10,027 bases of DNA, from contig NZ_CAMYFI010000072.1 in the NCBI RefSeq assembly GCF_947255005.1, positions 1 through 10,027 on the forward strand. The letters are read 5' to 3'. The position numbers and the translations under genes were made by a program. A model generated the notes under the pieces. That model saw only the letters and a list, made by a program, of their open reading frames with translations, was not told where the DNA came from and ran no database searches. Below are positions 1-7,112 of the stretch, in pieces (the stretch's first letter is position 1; every line of letters starts with the position of its first letter). The DNA is from an uncultured Tessaracoccus sp. (GTDB lineage Bacteria > Actinomycetota > Actinomycetes > Propionibacteriales > Propionibacteriaceae).

Positions 1-22
1 CGGAGATGTGTATAAGAGACAG
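1..22 (+). other. Nextera (Tn5) adapter remnant at contig edge
   Basis: Positions 4-22 read AGATGTGTATAAGAGACAG, the 19-base Tn5 mosaic end used in Nextera libraries. The preceding CGG matches the Read 2 version of the adapter, which carries CGG just before the mosaic end. It also puts a TAA (13-15) in the frame of the gene that follows, so it is not part of that gene. This is untrimmed library sequence, not organism DNA. Confidence 0.96.
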
Positions 23-180
23 CCCCGCCCCCGGTGGGCGACGCGCTCGATGGTACGGCGGCGCTGGCCGCACACCCGACGACGGCAGTCCAGGTGGTCG
101 GCTTCAGCATCGCGGGCGCGTCAGCAATCTTCGTCGCGGCCATGCTTGCAGCCGACACGGTGAGGAGGCGCCGTGACTGA
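23..180 (+). CDS. C-terminal end of a membrane-anchored protein (5' truncated)
   Basis: Only about 51 residues remain, read in the frame that ends at TGA 178-180; the start is lost beyond the adapter. The fragment has an Ala/Pro/Thr-rich stretch, then one hydrophobic helix (about VVGFSIAGASAIFVAAMLA) and a basic RRRRD tail. This is the usual end of an exported protein held by a single C-terminal membrane helix with its tail in the cytoplasm. It overlaps the next gene by 8 bp (173-180), so it belongs to the same operon as the ECF transporter. In that position a surface ligand-binding partner for the transporter is plausible, possibly related to the second domain of the protein at 8008. A multi-pass membrane protein losing its last helix is an alternative. 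The family cannot be named from this piece. Confidence 0.7.
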
Positions 181-931
181 CTCCCATCCCCTCATCTGGC
201 TGGCGCTGCTCGGCGCGACGGTGGCTGCGGCCTTGCGCTTCACGCATCCGCTGATGTTGGCCTCCTTCGTGGTCGCGCTGCTCCTCACGGGCTTCCTGGT
301 GCGCGGCCCCAGGGTGGCGAGCTTCGGATTCGCCTGCGTCGGCGCGCTCGCGGCGGCGTTGGTGTGGGCGGGCTGGACGCTGCTGGTGCCGACGGGCTCC
401 GGCGACGTCGTGTTCTCACTGCCCGAGCACACGTTCGGCCCGGGCGTGCGCTTGGGAGGCGCTGTCACCACCGACTCGTTGGAGCGAGGTATAACGAATG
501 CGCTCGCTGCGAGCGCGGTGGTGCTCGCCATCGGGGTTGCCGGGCAGCTCGTGAGCGCCCGCGGCTGGCTGTCGCTGGCACGGCTCACCGGCCCCCTCGC
601 GCCCGCCTTCGGCTGGCTCGCCTCCTGCGGGGAGGCTTGCGCGGAGGTCGCGTCCTCGCGGCGTCAAGCACGGGGCCGACACCTGAGGCCCTCCCTCGAC
701 GTGTGGCTAGGCGCCACGCGTGATGTCGCCCGGGATCTCCCTGGGGTCACCCCCAAGCTGCTCCTCCGCCCCCACCGCGCAGACCTCTGGCAGGGGCTCG
801 CCGCCGTCGCGTGGGTTGCCGCCGTGGTGTTTGCGCCGCGTATCGGAGTTGTCGGGGTTGCGGTTGCGGCACTCCTGCTGCCCGTCGCCGTCGCCCTCGG
901 AACCCCTCGCAGGGAGGCTGCGCATGCTTAA
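173..931 (+). CDS. ECF transporter T component (EcfT / CbiQ-like)
   Basis: A 252-residue, mostly hydrophobic protein. Membrane segments are visible at about residues 7-25, 27-45, 50-72, 108-127 and 206-240. The key mark is the cytoplasmic basic stretch SRRQARGRH (162-170), which holds an Ala-Arg-Gly motif (166-168). In EcfT/CbiQ proteins such motifs sit in the coupling helices that contact the ATPases. A second A-R-G at 129-131 may be the partner motif, but I am less sure of it. The length fits the family (about 200-280). The GTG start at 173 follows GAGGAGG at 162-168 and overlaps the upstream stop. The gene overlaps the ATPase gene by 8 bp. T, A and S components are thus in one overlapping run, as in dedicated (group I) ECF modules. 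The substrate is not shown by this gene; corrinoid is inferred from the riboswitch gene downstream. Confidence 0.8.
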   Translation: MTDSHPLIWLALLGATVAAALRFTHPLMLASFVVALLLTGFLVRGPRVASFGFACVGALAAALVWAGWTLLVPTGSGDVVFSLPEHTFGPGVRLGGAVTTDSLERGITNALAASAVVLAIGVAGQLVSARGWLSLARLTGPLAPAFGWLASCGEACAEVASSRRQARGRHLRPSLDVWLGATRDVARDLPGVTPKLLLRPHRADLWQGLAAVAWVAAVVFAPRIGVVGVAVAALLLPVAVALGTPRREAAHA

Positions 932-2012
932 GTTCGACGGCCTGAGCACCTGGCTGCCAGGCCAAGGCGTCGTGCTCGACGACGTACAGTTCGCCCCGGA
1001 GCCTGGCGAGATCTGGGCGGTGGTGGGGCGCTCGGGTGCGGGCGCGTCGACGCTGCTGCGCGCCGCGAGCAACCGTCTCCCGCACGGGGCGCTGCTGCGG
1101 GGCCGTATCCGCCGTCACGGCAGCCTCCTGCACGTCGCCGACCTGCCGCCGGTCGGGGTGGCAGACTTCCTCGGCGCCTTCGCGCGCGGGGCCGAGTTCG
1201 ATGTCACCCGCTACGGCGCCGAACATCACCTCGATCACCGCACCACCTCCACGCCTCCCGACGTGCGCGCAGGGCTGCTGCTGGCCGCACTCCACCAGGC
1301 CACTCCCGCCGATACGGTGCTCGTCGATGCGCAGCTCACCGCCGCGCCCGCCCGCATCCGTCAGGAGTTCGGCGACGAGTTGGTCCGCCGCGCAGGGCTC
1401 GGTGCTGCCGTGTGTTGGGCCGACCACGACCTCCCCACCCTGCTCACCCACGCCTCGCACGTGCTCGAACTCGGCCACGGCCAGGTGCTCGCCGCCTGCC
1501 CCGTCGACGAGTGGGTGCCCGCCACCCTGCCTGACCCACGCATCACACCCGACGATGCCCCCCACCGCCCCACCTTCCGCAGCCGGGCATCGTCGAGCGT
1601 CGTCGAACCCACCGCGCTCGGCCTGACGGGCAATCCCATCGACATCTCCGCAGGCGTCTGCCTCGGCATCGTCTGCCGCGACGCCCGCCCAGAACCCGTG
1701 GCACGCCGCCTCGTCGGGCATCTCGGCGGCGACGTGCTGCCTTCTGGCACGCCGCTCAGCCCCGATGCGCTCGCCACGAAGCGCCCGCTCTGGCTCCCGC
1801 ACGCGCAGGCTGGCCTCGATGCCGTCGCGCGCCGCGAGCTCATCGCCCGACTGTCCGGCGAGAATCCGGGCGTGCGCATCGTCACCGGGCGCGACGAAAA
1901 CTTCCTGCGCGCCGCATGCCACGAGATCGTCGTGATCGAGGGCGGCGCCATCGTCGCCCAGGGCGCGCCGAACGCCGTCGCGGCGCTGGCCGAAGAGGGG
2001 TGGGCGGCATGA
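924..2012 (+). CDS. Degenerate two-half ECF-type ABC ATPase, catalytic motifs lost
   Basis: I chose ATG 924, which follows AGGGAGG (911-917) and overlaps the T-component stop, giving 362 residues; a longer in-frame start at 720 lies inside the T gene. Residues 1-200 have an ABC fold pattern: P-loop-like GRSGAGAST (35-43), a hydrophobic strand ending in VLVDAQ (132-137), then ADHD (166-169) and a strand plus G-x-V (LELGHGQVL). The P-loop lysine is Ala41, LSGGQ is absent (about 108-112 is TSTPP), and the catalytic glutamate after Asp135 is Ala136. Only H168 of the switch region survives. Residues about 225-362 look like a shortened second half, with no P-loop (GIVCRDARPEP) and Arg in place of the switch His (TGRDENFL), but with the terminal IVVIEGGAIVAQGAP pattern kept. 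Gene order and fold suggest an EcfA1-EcfA2 fusion. The frame is open and overlaps both neighbours, so it is maintained as a gene; it is unlikely to hydrolyse ATP by itself. Confidence 0.8.
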   Translation: MLKFDGLSTWLPGQGVVLDDVQFAPEPGEIWAVVGRSGAGASTLLRAASNRLPHGALLRGRIRRHGSLLHVADLPPVGVADFLGAFARGAEFDVTRYGAEHHLDHRTTSTPPDVRAGLLLAALHQATPADTVLVDAQLTAAPARIRQEFGDELVRRAGLGAAVCWADHDLPTLLTHASHVLELGHGQVLAACPVDEWVPATLPDPRITPDDAPHRPTFRSRASSSVVEPTALGLTGNPIDISAGVCLGIVCRDARPEPVARRLVGHLGGDVLPSGTPLSPDALATKRPLWLPHAQAGLDAVARRELIARLSGENPGVRIVTGRDENFLRAACHEIVVIEGGAIVAQGAPNAVAALAEEGWAA

Positions 2013-2926
2013 GTTCCACGACGTGGCGCGACGCGGCGCCCATCAGCGGGCCTCGCGCACGCATCGCGACGGCGGTGCTCGTCACCCTCGCGTTGGCGTG
2101 GGTGGGTTGGCCGGTGTGGGGGTCATGGACCGCCCCCGACGCGGCCACCGCCCGAGCGCTGATGCCGAGCCTCATCAGCGCCCTTGGTGGTCTGCTGCTC
2201 GTGCTCGGCTGGGCGCTGTGGCGCGACGCGGGGCGCCGCGTCGAGGTATTCGCACCGGTGGTATTGGTGGCGACGGCGGCAACGCTGGTGCGCTTCCTCC
2301 TGTCGCCTGGCACCTCCGGCGTGGAGCCGGCGTTCGTGCTGCCCTTACTCGCGGGCGCGGCGCTGGGCAGCCCGGCAGGGTTCCTCACCGGGGCGCTCGC
2401 GTGCCTGGGCTCGTCGGCGCTGCTCGGGCTGTACACGGAACACTTGGTGGCGCAAACCCTCGTCTGGGGCTTGTTTGGGCTTGTGGGCGGCTTGTTCCGC
2501 AACTCGGGGGCACGCGCGGCGTGGATTGGGTGTGTGATCGTCGGCACGCTGCTCGGCCCCATCTCCGGTGTGCTGCTGAACACCGCGGGATGGGTGGGCG
2601 ACGCGGGCGCCCCTGCCGGCGGATTTCTGCTGGGCGCCGGGCCGTGGGAATCCCTCACCAGGCTCGTCGACTACTCCCTCACCACGTCGTTCGCCGTCGA
2701 TACCGCCCGCGGAATCACCACCGCGGTGCTCGCCTTCATCGTCGGCTTCCCCGTGATCCGGGGCCTGCGCGCCACCGTCGGCGATCCCGTCCCCAGCACC
2801 ACTCCCATCAAGCCACCACCGCAGCGCATCGACGCGGCGGCCATCCAACGTCGCGAACGTAGCGACCACCTCTCTACCCTCTGGCAACCGAAGGAGACCG
2901 ACGATGAACGATCAGCTCAACCCTGA
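2009..2926 (+). CDS. ECF transporter S component (substrate-binding membrane subunit)
   Basis: ATG 2009 overlaps the ATPase stop (ATGA), giving 305 residues; upstream in-frame starts fall inside the ATPase gene. About six hydrophobic segments are visible: about residues 20-38, 50-67, 78-96, two within 107-150, 168-190 and 230-252. The middle is rich in small residues (LPLLAGAALGSPAGFLTGAL) in the way of ECF S subunits, which bind the vitamin and toggle in the membrane. A polar, Pro-rich cytoplasmic tail of about 50 residues follows the last helix, which makes the protein longer than typical S subunits (about 170-220). Neighbouring T and A genes support the call. The substrate is inferred to be cobalamin or a precursor, from the riboswitch-controlled gene downstream; the sequence alone does not prove it. 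The 3' end overlaps the MoxR gene by 23 bp. Confidence 0.72.
   Translation: MSSTTWRDAAPISGPRARIATAVLVTLALAWVGWPVWGSWTAPDAATARALMPSLISALGGLLLVLGWALWRDAGRRVEVFAPVVLVATAATLVRFLLSPGTSGVEPAFVLPLLAGAALGSPAGFLTGALACLGSSALLGLYTEHLVAQTLVWGLFGLVGGLFRNSGARAAWIGCVIVGTLLGPISGVLLNTAGWVGDAGAPAGGFLLGAGPWESLTRLVDYSLTTSFAVDTARGITTAVLAFIVGFPVIRGLRATVGDPVPSTTPIKPPPQRIDAAAIQRRERSDHLSTLWQPKETDDERSAQP
2891..2896 (+). promoter_or_regulatory. Shine-Dalgarno site of the MoxR gene
   Basis: AAGGAG lies 7 bases before ATG 2904, inside the end of the S-component gene. It fixes the MoxR start and shows that the two genes overlap by 23 bp. Confidence 0.75.
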
Positions 2927-3890
2927 CGACCTGGAGTGGGCCACCGACCGGCTCGGCGCCCTGACCGAGTACTTCGACGCCGTCGTCGTCGGCCAGGAGA
3001 AGCTGCGCGTGGCGCTGCTGGCCACCCTGCTGGGGGAAGGGCACATCCTCGTTGAATCCGTGCCCGGCTTGGCGAAAACCCTGGCCGCGTCCACCCTCGC
3101 GCGCTCGGTGGATGCGAGCTTCGCGCGCATCCAGTGCACCCCAGACCTGCTGCCGAGCGACATCATCGGCACCGAGGTGTTCGACCCGTCGGAGGCGAAA
3201 TTCCACACCGAGCTCGGCCCCGTGCACGCCCACTTCGTGCTGCTGGACGAGATCAACCGCTCGTCGGCGAAAACGCAGTCGGCCATGCTCGAAGCCATGC
3301 AGGAGAAGCAGACCTCCATCGGCGGCGTCACGCACGAGCTGCCGGACCCGTTCGTCGTGATGGCCACCCAAAACCCCATCGAGGAAGAGGGCACCTACGT
3401 GCTGCCCCAGGCACAGATGGACCGTTTCCTCGTCAAGGAAGTCATCGACTATCCCGCCGCGGACGCCGAGGTGGAGGTGCTCCGTCGCGTTCGCTCCGGC
3501 GTGTTCGAGCAGCCTGCCCCCGCGGTAGCATCCATCGACGATGTGCGGCGGTTGCGTTCCATCACGCGGCAGGTGCACGTCGAGGAGACCATCGAACGCT
3601 ACATCGTTGAGCTGGTGAACGTCACTCGCCACCCGGCGGACTTCCTGCAATCCGACACGGCGCGGTGGATCGAGTACGGCGCCAGCCCGCGAGCGTCGAT
3701 CGCGTTCCTGCAGATCGCCCGCGCGCACGCGCTGCTGCAGGGCAGGTCACACGTCACCCCCGACGACATCACCGCGATGCGGCACGCGATTTTGCGCCAC
3801 CGCATCGCTCTGACCTTCGAGGCGATGGCGGAGCAAGTGCCAGTCGACGAGATCGTCGACGCAGTGTTCAACGCGGTGACGGCCCCGTAA
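2904..3890 (+). CDS. MoxR family AAA+ ATPase
   Basis: A 328-residue cytoplasmic AAA+ protein of normal MoxR length. Motifs in order: GQE near residues 30-32; P-loop ESVPGLAKT (51-59, Lys58); Walker B FVLLDEINRS with Asp115-Glu116; sensor 1 ATQNP followed by EEEGTY; the MoxR-typical PQAQMDRF segment carrying an arginine-finger candidate; sensor 2 GASPRAS. The P-loop has Ser52 where most have Gly, and Ala57 before Lys, the latter common in MoxR. MoxR proteins act as chaperone-like ATPases with VWA-domain partners in assembling or activating other complexes. The VWA partners are encoded just downstream (5218-7112), with DUF58 in between, the standard MoxR-Bat order. What is unusual is the direct overlap with an ECF transporter gene upstream. 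Confidence 0.95.
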   Translation: MNDQLNPDDLEWATDRLGALTEYFDAVVVGQEKLRVALLATLLGEGHILVESVPGLAKTLAASTLARSVDASFARIQCTPDLLPSDIIGTEVFDPSEAKFHTELGPVHAHFVLLDEINRSSAKTQSAMLEAMQEKQTSIGGVTHELPDPFVVMATQNPIEEEGTYVLPQAQMDRFLVKEVIDYPAADAEVEVLRRVRSGVFEQPAPAVASIDDVRRLRSITRQVHVEETIERYIVELVNVTRHPADFLQSDTARWIEYGASPRASIAFLQIARAHALLQGRSHVTPDDITAMRHAILRHRIALTFEAMAEQVPVDEIVDAVFNAVTAP

Positions 3891-3891
3891 C

Positions 3892-4770
3892 ATGGCCCGA
3901 CTCACTCGTGTGCGCACCGAAGTGCTGCTCGCTACCCGAGGCAAGGTGAGCGGGTGGTTCGACGGCGCCCACCCGTCGGTGCACGCGGGGCGCTCGCTGG
4001 AGTTCCACGACGTGCGGGAGTACGTGCGCGGCGATGACGTCGCCGACATCGACTGGAAGGCGTCCGCGCGGCAGGGCGAGCTGCTGGTGCAACGCCATGT
4101 GGCCGAGCGCCGCACGACGCTGCTCGTCGCGCTCGCCACGGGGCAGTCTATGGCGGCGATGGCCGGCCCGTCGACGGTCAAACGCGAGCTCATGCTCGAC
4201 GCCGCCGCGACGCTCGCGAGCCTCGCGCTGGCCGGCGGCGACTACGTCGGCGTGCTGCACTGGGGGGCTGCTGGCGCAGTGGCAGCGCGCCCGAGCACCA
4301 GGGCCGTGCGGGTGGAACGCATGCTCACGCAGGCGGAGGGTGCCTGCTCACCCACTTCCCCCGACGGTGAGCTCCCGGTGCTCCTGGAACGCACCGGCAC
4401 CTCCATTCGGCGCCGGGGCATCGTCGCGGTCATCACGGGCGACATCGACGTCGACGCCAACCTCGAGCTGCATCTGCGCCGCCTCGCCGTGCAGCACGCG
4501 GTGGTGCACGTGGCGGTGCCCGACGTTGACCCCACCGATGAGCGCATCACTCGCCCAGTGCACGACCTCATCGCTGGACGCGAACTCCCGCGCGCGCTGC
4601 TCGACGACCCAGCGCTGGCAGCCGCGTGGCGAGCCGACGTGGCAGACCGCGCGAGGGGTCGGAGCCAGGCGCTGTCGAGGCTCGCCATCCCGACGGTGAC
4701 CCTCACCCCCGACCTCCCCGTCGTGCCGCAACTACTTTCCTGGTTGAGGAGTGTGCGTCGTGCTGCTTGA
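3892..4770 (+). CDS. DUF58 domain protein, MIDAS site degraded
   Basis: A 292-residue protein. The DUF58 signature is clear: GRSLEFHDVREYVRGDD at residues 34-50, then DIDWKASARQGELLVQRH. This family is a VWA-like partner of MoxR and usually follows it. At the usual metal-binding DxSxS position the sequence is ATGQSM (82-87): Ala82 replaces Asp and Gly84 replaces the first Ser. Metal binding by this site is therefore doubtful. No membrane segment is evident and the C-terminus is basic (SWLRSVRRAA). ATG 3892 lies one base after the MoxR stop with no good Shine-Dalgarno, so translation is probably coupled to MoxR. It overlaps the next gene by 11 bp. The likely role is as a scaffold or adaptor in the MoxR complex, inferred from family and order only. 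Confidence 0.9.
   Translation: MARLTRVRTEVLLATRGKVSGWFDGAHPSVHAGRSLEFHDVREYVRGDDVADIDWKASARQGELLVQRHVAERRTTLLVALATGQSMAAMAGPSTVKRELMLDAAATLASLALAGGDYVGVLHWGAAGAVAARPSTRAVRVERMLTQAEGACSPTSPDGELPVLLERTGTSIRRRGIVAVITGDIDVDANLELHLRRLAVQHAVVHVAVPDVDPTDERITRPVHDLIAGRELPRALLDDPALAAAWRADVADRARGRSQALSRLAIPTVTLTPDLPVVPQLLSWLRSVRRAA
4746..4751 (+). promoter_or_regulatory. Shine-Dalgarno site deciding the start of the next gene
   Basis: GAGGAG sits 8 bases before GTG 4760, normal spacing. The alternative in-frame GTG at 4751 overlaps the site itself and would leave no spacer, so 4760 is preferred. Confidence 0.6.
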
Positions 4771-5227
4771 ACTGCCCCCCATCGAACCTGTCGTGGCCGC
4801 CTCAAGGTGGTGGTGGCTGCTCGCCGTCGGGGCCCTCGTCCTAGCGCTCGCGGTGCTCGCCGTTGGTGTGTGGCGTTGGCGCGCGCTGCGACCGTCGCCA
4901 CCGGATGTGGACACGTCGCTGGAGCGGTTGCGGGAGTCGGCGCTGGAGCAGGTGGGCGCCGATGCGCTCCTGGAGCGCCCCAAGGATGCCGCCCAGGCGC
5001 TCAGCCGGACGGTGCGGCGTTTCGTCGGTGTGGCCTCCGGCGGGAACGCTGACTATGAACCCGCAAGTCAGCTCGCTGCGGCGGCGGAGCGTGACCGGCG
5101 ACTGGCTCCCGTCGCGGCGCTGGTATCGGACCTGCAAGAGGTGAGCTTTTCCGCCTCGCCTGGCGACGGCTTCGACGTGGCCGCGCGCGCGGAGCAGGCG
5201 AGGGAGGTGATTCGCGCATGGCGTTGA
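4760..5227 (+). CDS. Small single-pass membrane protein of the MoxR/VWA operon (DUF4381-like position)
   Basis: With GTG 4760 the protein has 155 residues. It starts LLELPPIEP, followed by one strong membrane helix (about residues 15-38, WWWLLAVGALVLALAVLAVGVW) and a basic WRWRALR stop-transfer segment. The rest is soluble and helical, with a stretch KDAAQALSRTVRRFVGVASG. Many MoxR-Bat operons carry a protein of this size and layout (DUF4381 type) between DUF58 and the VWA genes, with the same N-terminal Pro-rich lead, helix and cytoplasmic domain. I place it there by architecture and position, not by firm sequence recognition. It overlaps both DUF58 and the next VWA gene (10 bp). The probable job is to tether or organise the MoxR/VWA complex at the membrane, which is inference. 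Confidence 0.72.
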   Translation: MLLELPPIEPVVAASRWWWLLAVGALVLALAVLAVGVWRWRALRPSPPDVDTSLERLRESALEQVGADALLERPKDAAQALSRTVRRFVGVASGGNADYEPASQLAAAAERDRRLAPVAALVSDLQEVSFSASPGDGFDVAARAEQAREVIRAWR

Positions 5228-6180
5228 CTCAGCCGTGGTGGGGTGTGGCGGTGCTGGTTGCCGCGGTACTGGTGGGGTTGGCGGCCTGGTGGTGGCCGCG
5301 TCGTCGGGAAGCGACGGGAGACGCGCTGCTGTTCAGCGCGGGCGCCAGGCTGCGCGCATTACCGCAGTACCGCGACGCGGCCCGGCGGCGTGTGCGGTGG
5401 CTCACGGTGGAGCTGCTCGCGGTGGCCGTCGCGGTGGGCGGGGCGGCGCTCACGGTGGCGCGGCCCGTCGACGAACGCCAGCTGCCGTCTCAGCGCAGCA
5501 ACCGCGATGTCGTGCTGTGCCTGGACACGTCGGCGACGATGTCGTCGGTGGTGCAGGACGTGCTGGGCGCCTACAAGCAGCTGGCGGAACGCCTCGACGG
5601 GGAGCGCATCGCGCTGGTGATGTTCGACGCCTCCGCGGTCACCTTCTTTCCCCTCACCGACGACGCCGCCTACGTCGCGGAGCAGCTCGACGCCGCGTCG
5701 CGCGAGGTGGGCGCAGGGCCGGTTCGCGGCACGCAGATCGGCGACCTCGGCACCTCGCTCATCGGCGACGGGCTCGTGAGCTGCCTGCAGCGCTTCGACA
5801 CCACCGATCCGAGCCGCTCGCGCACAGTCGTGTTCGCCACGGACAACCAGACCTCGGGCAAGAGCCTGTTCACGCTCGAGGAGGCGGCGGGGCGGGCAGC
5901 TAATCAGGGCACGCTCGTGTTCGGCATCGTCCCGAACGACAACCAAGTCGCCGCCACCCAGGCCTTGACTCAAACACTGAAGTTGACTGGCGGCGACACG
6001 CTCGCCCTCGAACCCAACGCGCCGCTGGAGAGCATCGTCGACGCGGTTGAGCGCACCCAGGCTCGCGAGCTGGAAGGGCCGTCCCGCACCGACGCCAAAC
6101 CTCTCTTGTGGCCGGGCATGGCGCTGCTGTGCCTCGGGGCGGCGGGGGCCGCCGTCGCGCGAAGGAGGGCTGGGGCATGA
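5218..6180 (+). CDS. BatA-like VWA domain membrane protein
   Basis: A 320-residue protein with the BatA plan: N-terminal membrane helices at about residues 7-26 and 62-81, a VWA domain from about 95 to 285, and a C-terminal helix (about 297-315) ending in RRRAGA. The MIDAS motif is DTSAT (Asp103, Ser105, Thr107), with Thr for the usual last Ser. Later metal-site elements are the Thr in GDLGTSLIGDG and the Asp in VVFATDNQ. VWA domains of this type hold a divalent metal and bind partner proteins, here probably the MoxR ATPase on one side and an unknown envelope client on the other. The start is ATG 5218, preceded by AGGGAGGTGA at 5201-5210. It overlaps both neighbours, by 10 bp upstream and 4 bp (ATGA) downstream. 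Bat proteins were first linked to aerotolerance and stress survival, but the client is unknown in most lineages. Confidence 0.9.
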   Translation: MALTQPWWGVAVLVAAVLVGLAAWWWPRRREATGDALLFSAGARLRALPQYRDAARRRVRWLTVELLAVAVAVGGAALTVARPVDERQLPSQRSNRDVVLCLDTSATMSSVVQDVLGAYKQLAERLDGERIALVMFDASAVTFFPLTDDAAYVAEQLDAASREVGAGPVRGTQIGDLGTSLIGDGLVSCLQRFDTTDPSRSRTVVFATDNQTSGKSLFTLEEAAGRAANQGTLVFGIVPNDNQVAATQALTQTLKLTGGDTLALEPNAPLESIVDAVERTQARELEGPSRTDAKPLLWPGMALLCLGAAGAAVARRRAGA

Positions 6181-7112
6181 CGTTCGACGTGCAACCCGCC
6201 GCGCTGGCGCTCGTCGCTGTCGCGCTGGTGGCCGTGCTGTGGTGGCAGCGACGGATGTGGCGTGACCTCCACACCTGGCTGCGCATTGCGGCGCTCGTGC
6301 TCCTGGTCGGGGTGGCGCTCCAGCCAGGCTTCGAACGCGACGCCACCGAAGAGGCCCCGACTGGCATAGACATGGTGCTACTCGTCGACCGCACCACCTC
6401 AATGGCCGCACAAGACTACGACGGCAACCGCCCCCGCATGGAGGGGGTCGCCGCCGACGTCGAAACGCTCGTTCGCACCATGCCGGGAGCGAGGTACACC
6501 GTCGTGACTTCAGACAACGAGGCGCGTGTGGCCGCTCCCTGGACCACCGACGGCGCCGCCGTCGTCACGCTCTCCCGCACGATGGGTTGGCGCGAGGAGG
6601 GCCTGGGCACCGGCTCCGACATCGCCGCCGGGCTGCCGCTGGCGAAGCAACTCCTGCAGGATTCGGCGGCTGAACGCCCGGGCGTGCGTCGCTACTTCGT
6701 GTACCTGGGCGACGGCGAGCAAATCTCCCAGCACAACCCCGCATCCTTCGCACCGCTTCGCGGGCTCATCGACGACTCCCTCGTGCTGGGATACGGCACC
6801 TCCGCAGGCGGCGTGATGGCGATGCATGTTGGCACTGACAAGCTCGTCACACGCGACGGCGTGCCTGCGAAGTCGAAAATCGACGAGGAGGCGCTGGAGG
6901 CGATTGCGCAGCAGACTGGAGGCTCATACCAGCACCGCACCGCACCCGGAGCGTTGGAGGGTTGGGCGCCTGCGGCCGGCGCCGCCGTGTCGGAGGCGGC
7001 CCACCGTGACACCACGCTCGCCTGGTGGCTCGCCGTCGGGGCCGCGACGCTGTGGTGCGCAGACTTGGCCGTGGCCGCGCGTCGGGTGCGGGGCGCGAAG
7101 GAGGAGCTGTGA
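6177..7112 (+). CDS. BatB-like VWA domain membrane protein
   Basis: Start ATG 6177 follows GAAGGAGG (6161-6168) and overlaps the previous stop (ATGA); the longer frame from 6108 is inside the previous gene. The protein has 311 residues. Membrane helices are at about 7-23 and 34-50, a VWA domain at about 63-265, and a C-terminal helix near TTLAWWLAVGAATLWCADLAV minus its ends, followed by a basic RRVRGAKEEL tail. The MIDAS-like motif is DRTTS (Asp71, Thr73, Ser75), later GTGSD and YLGDGEQ supply the other metal-site elements. It is a diverged paralogue of the upstream VWA protein and probably pairs with it, as BatA and BatB do. The first loop departs from DxSxS (Thr for the first Ser), which could still bind metal. 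It overlaps the TPR gene by 4 bp. Confidence 0.88.
   Translation: MTFDVQPAALALVAVALVAVLWWQRRMWRDLHTWLRIAALVLLVGVALQPGFERDATEEAPTGIDMVLLVDRTTSMAAQDYDGNRPRMEGVAADVETLVRTMPGARYTVVTSDNEARVAAPWTTDGAAVVTLSRTMGWREEGLGTGSDIAAGLPLAKQLLQDSAAERPGVRRYFVYLGDGEQISQHNPASFAPLRGLIDDSLVLGYGTSAGGVMAMHVGTDKLVTRDGVPAKSKIDEEALEAIAQQTGGSYQHRTAPGALEGWAPAAGAAVSEAAHRDTTLAWWLAVGAATLWCADLAVAARRVRGAKEEL

Noticed and set aside
1..22. End of a Tn5-type transposon
   Set aside because: The mosaic end is the synthetic library version, is preceded by adapter bases, lies at the very edge, and no transposase or IS50 sequence follows.
720..923. Longer ATPase start at 720 (likewise 1916, 6108 and 7025 for the S, second VWA and TPR genes)
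   Set aside because: Each extension lies inside the upstream gene, lacks family-like sequence, and a start with a better Shine-Dalgarno or a 4-8 bp stop overlap exists downstream.
747..1922. 391-residue open frame on the minus strand opposite the ATPase gene
   Set aside because: It is a shadow of GC-rich coding sequence: composition is Gly/Arg/Ala-rich with no recognisable domain, and the + strand frame has fold patterns, a Shine-Dalgarno and overlaps with both neighbours.
2904..3890. Magnesium or cobalt chelatase AAA+ subunit (ChlI/CobS type)
   Set aside because: The motif set (ATQNP, PQAQMDRF, GASPRAS) and the DUF58/VWA/TPR neighbours are those of MoxR; no chelatase large subunit is present.
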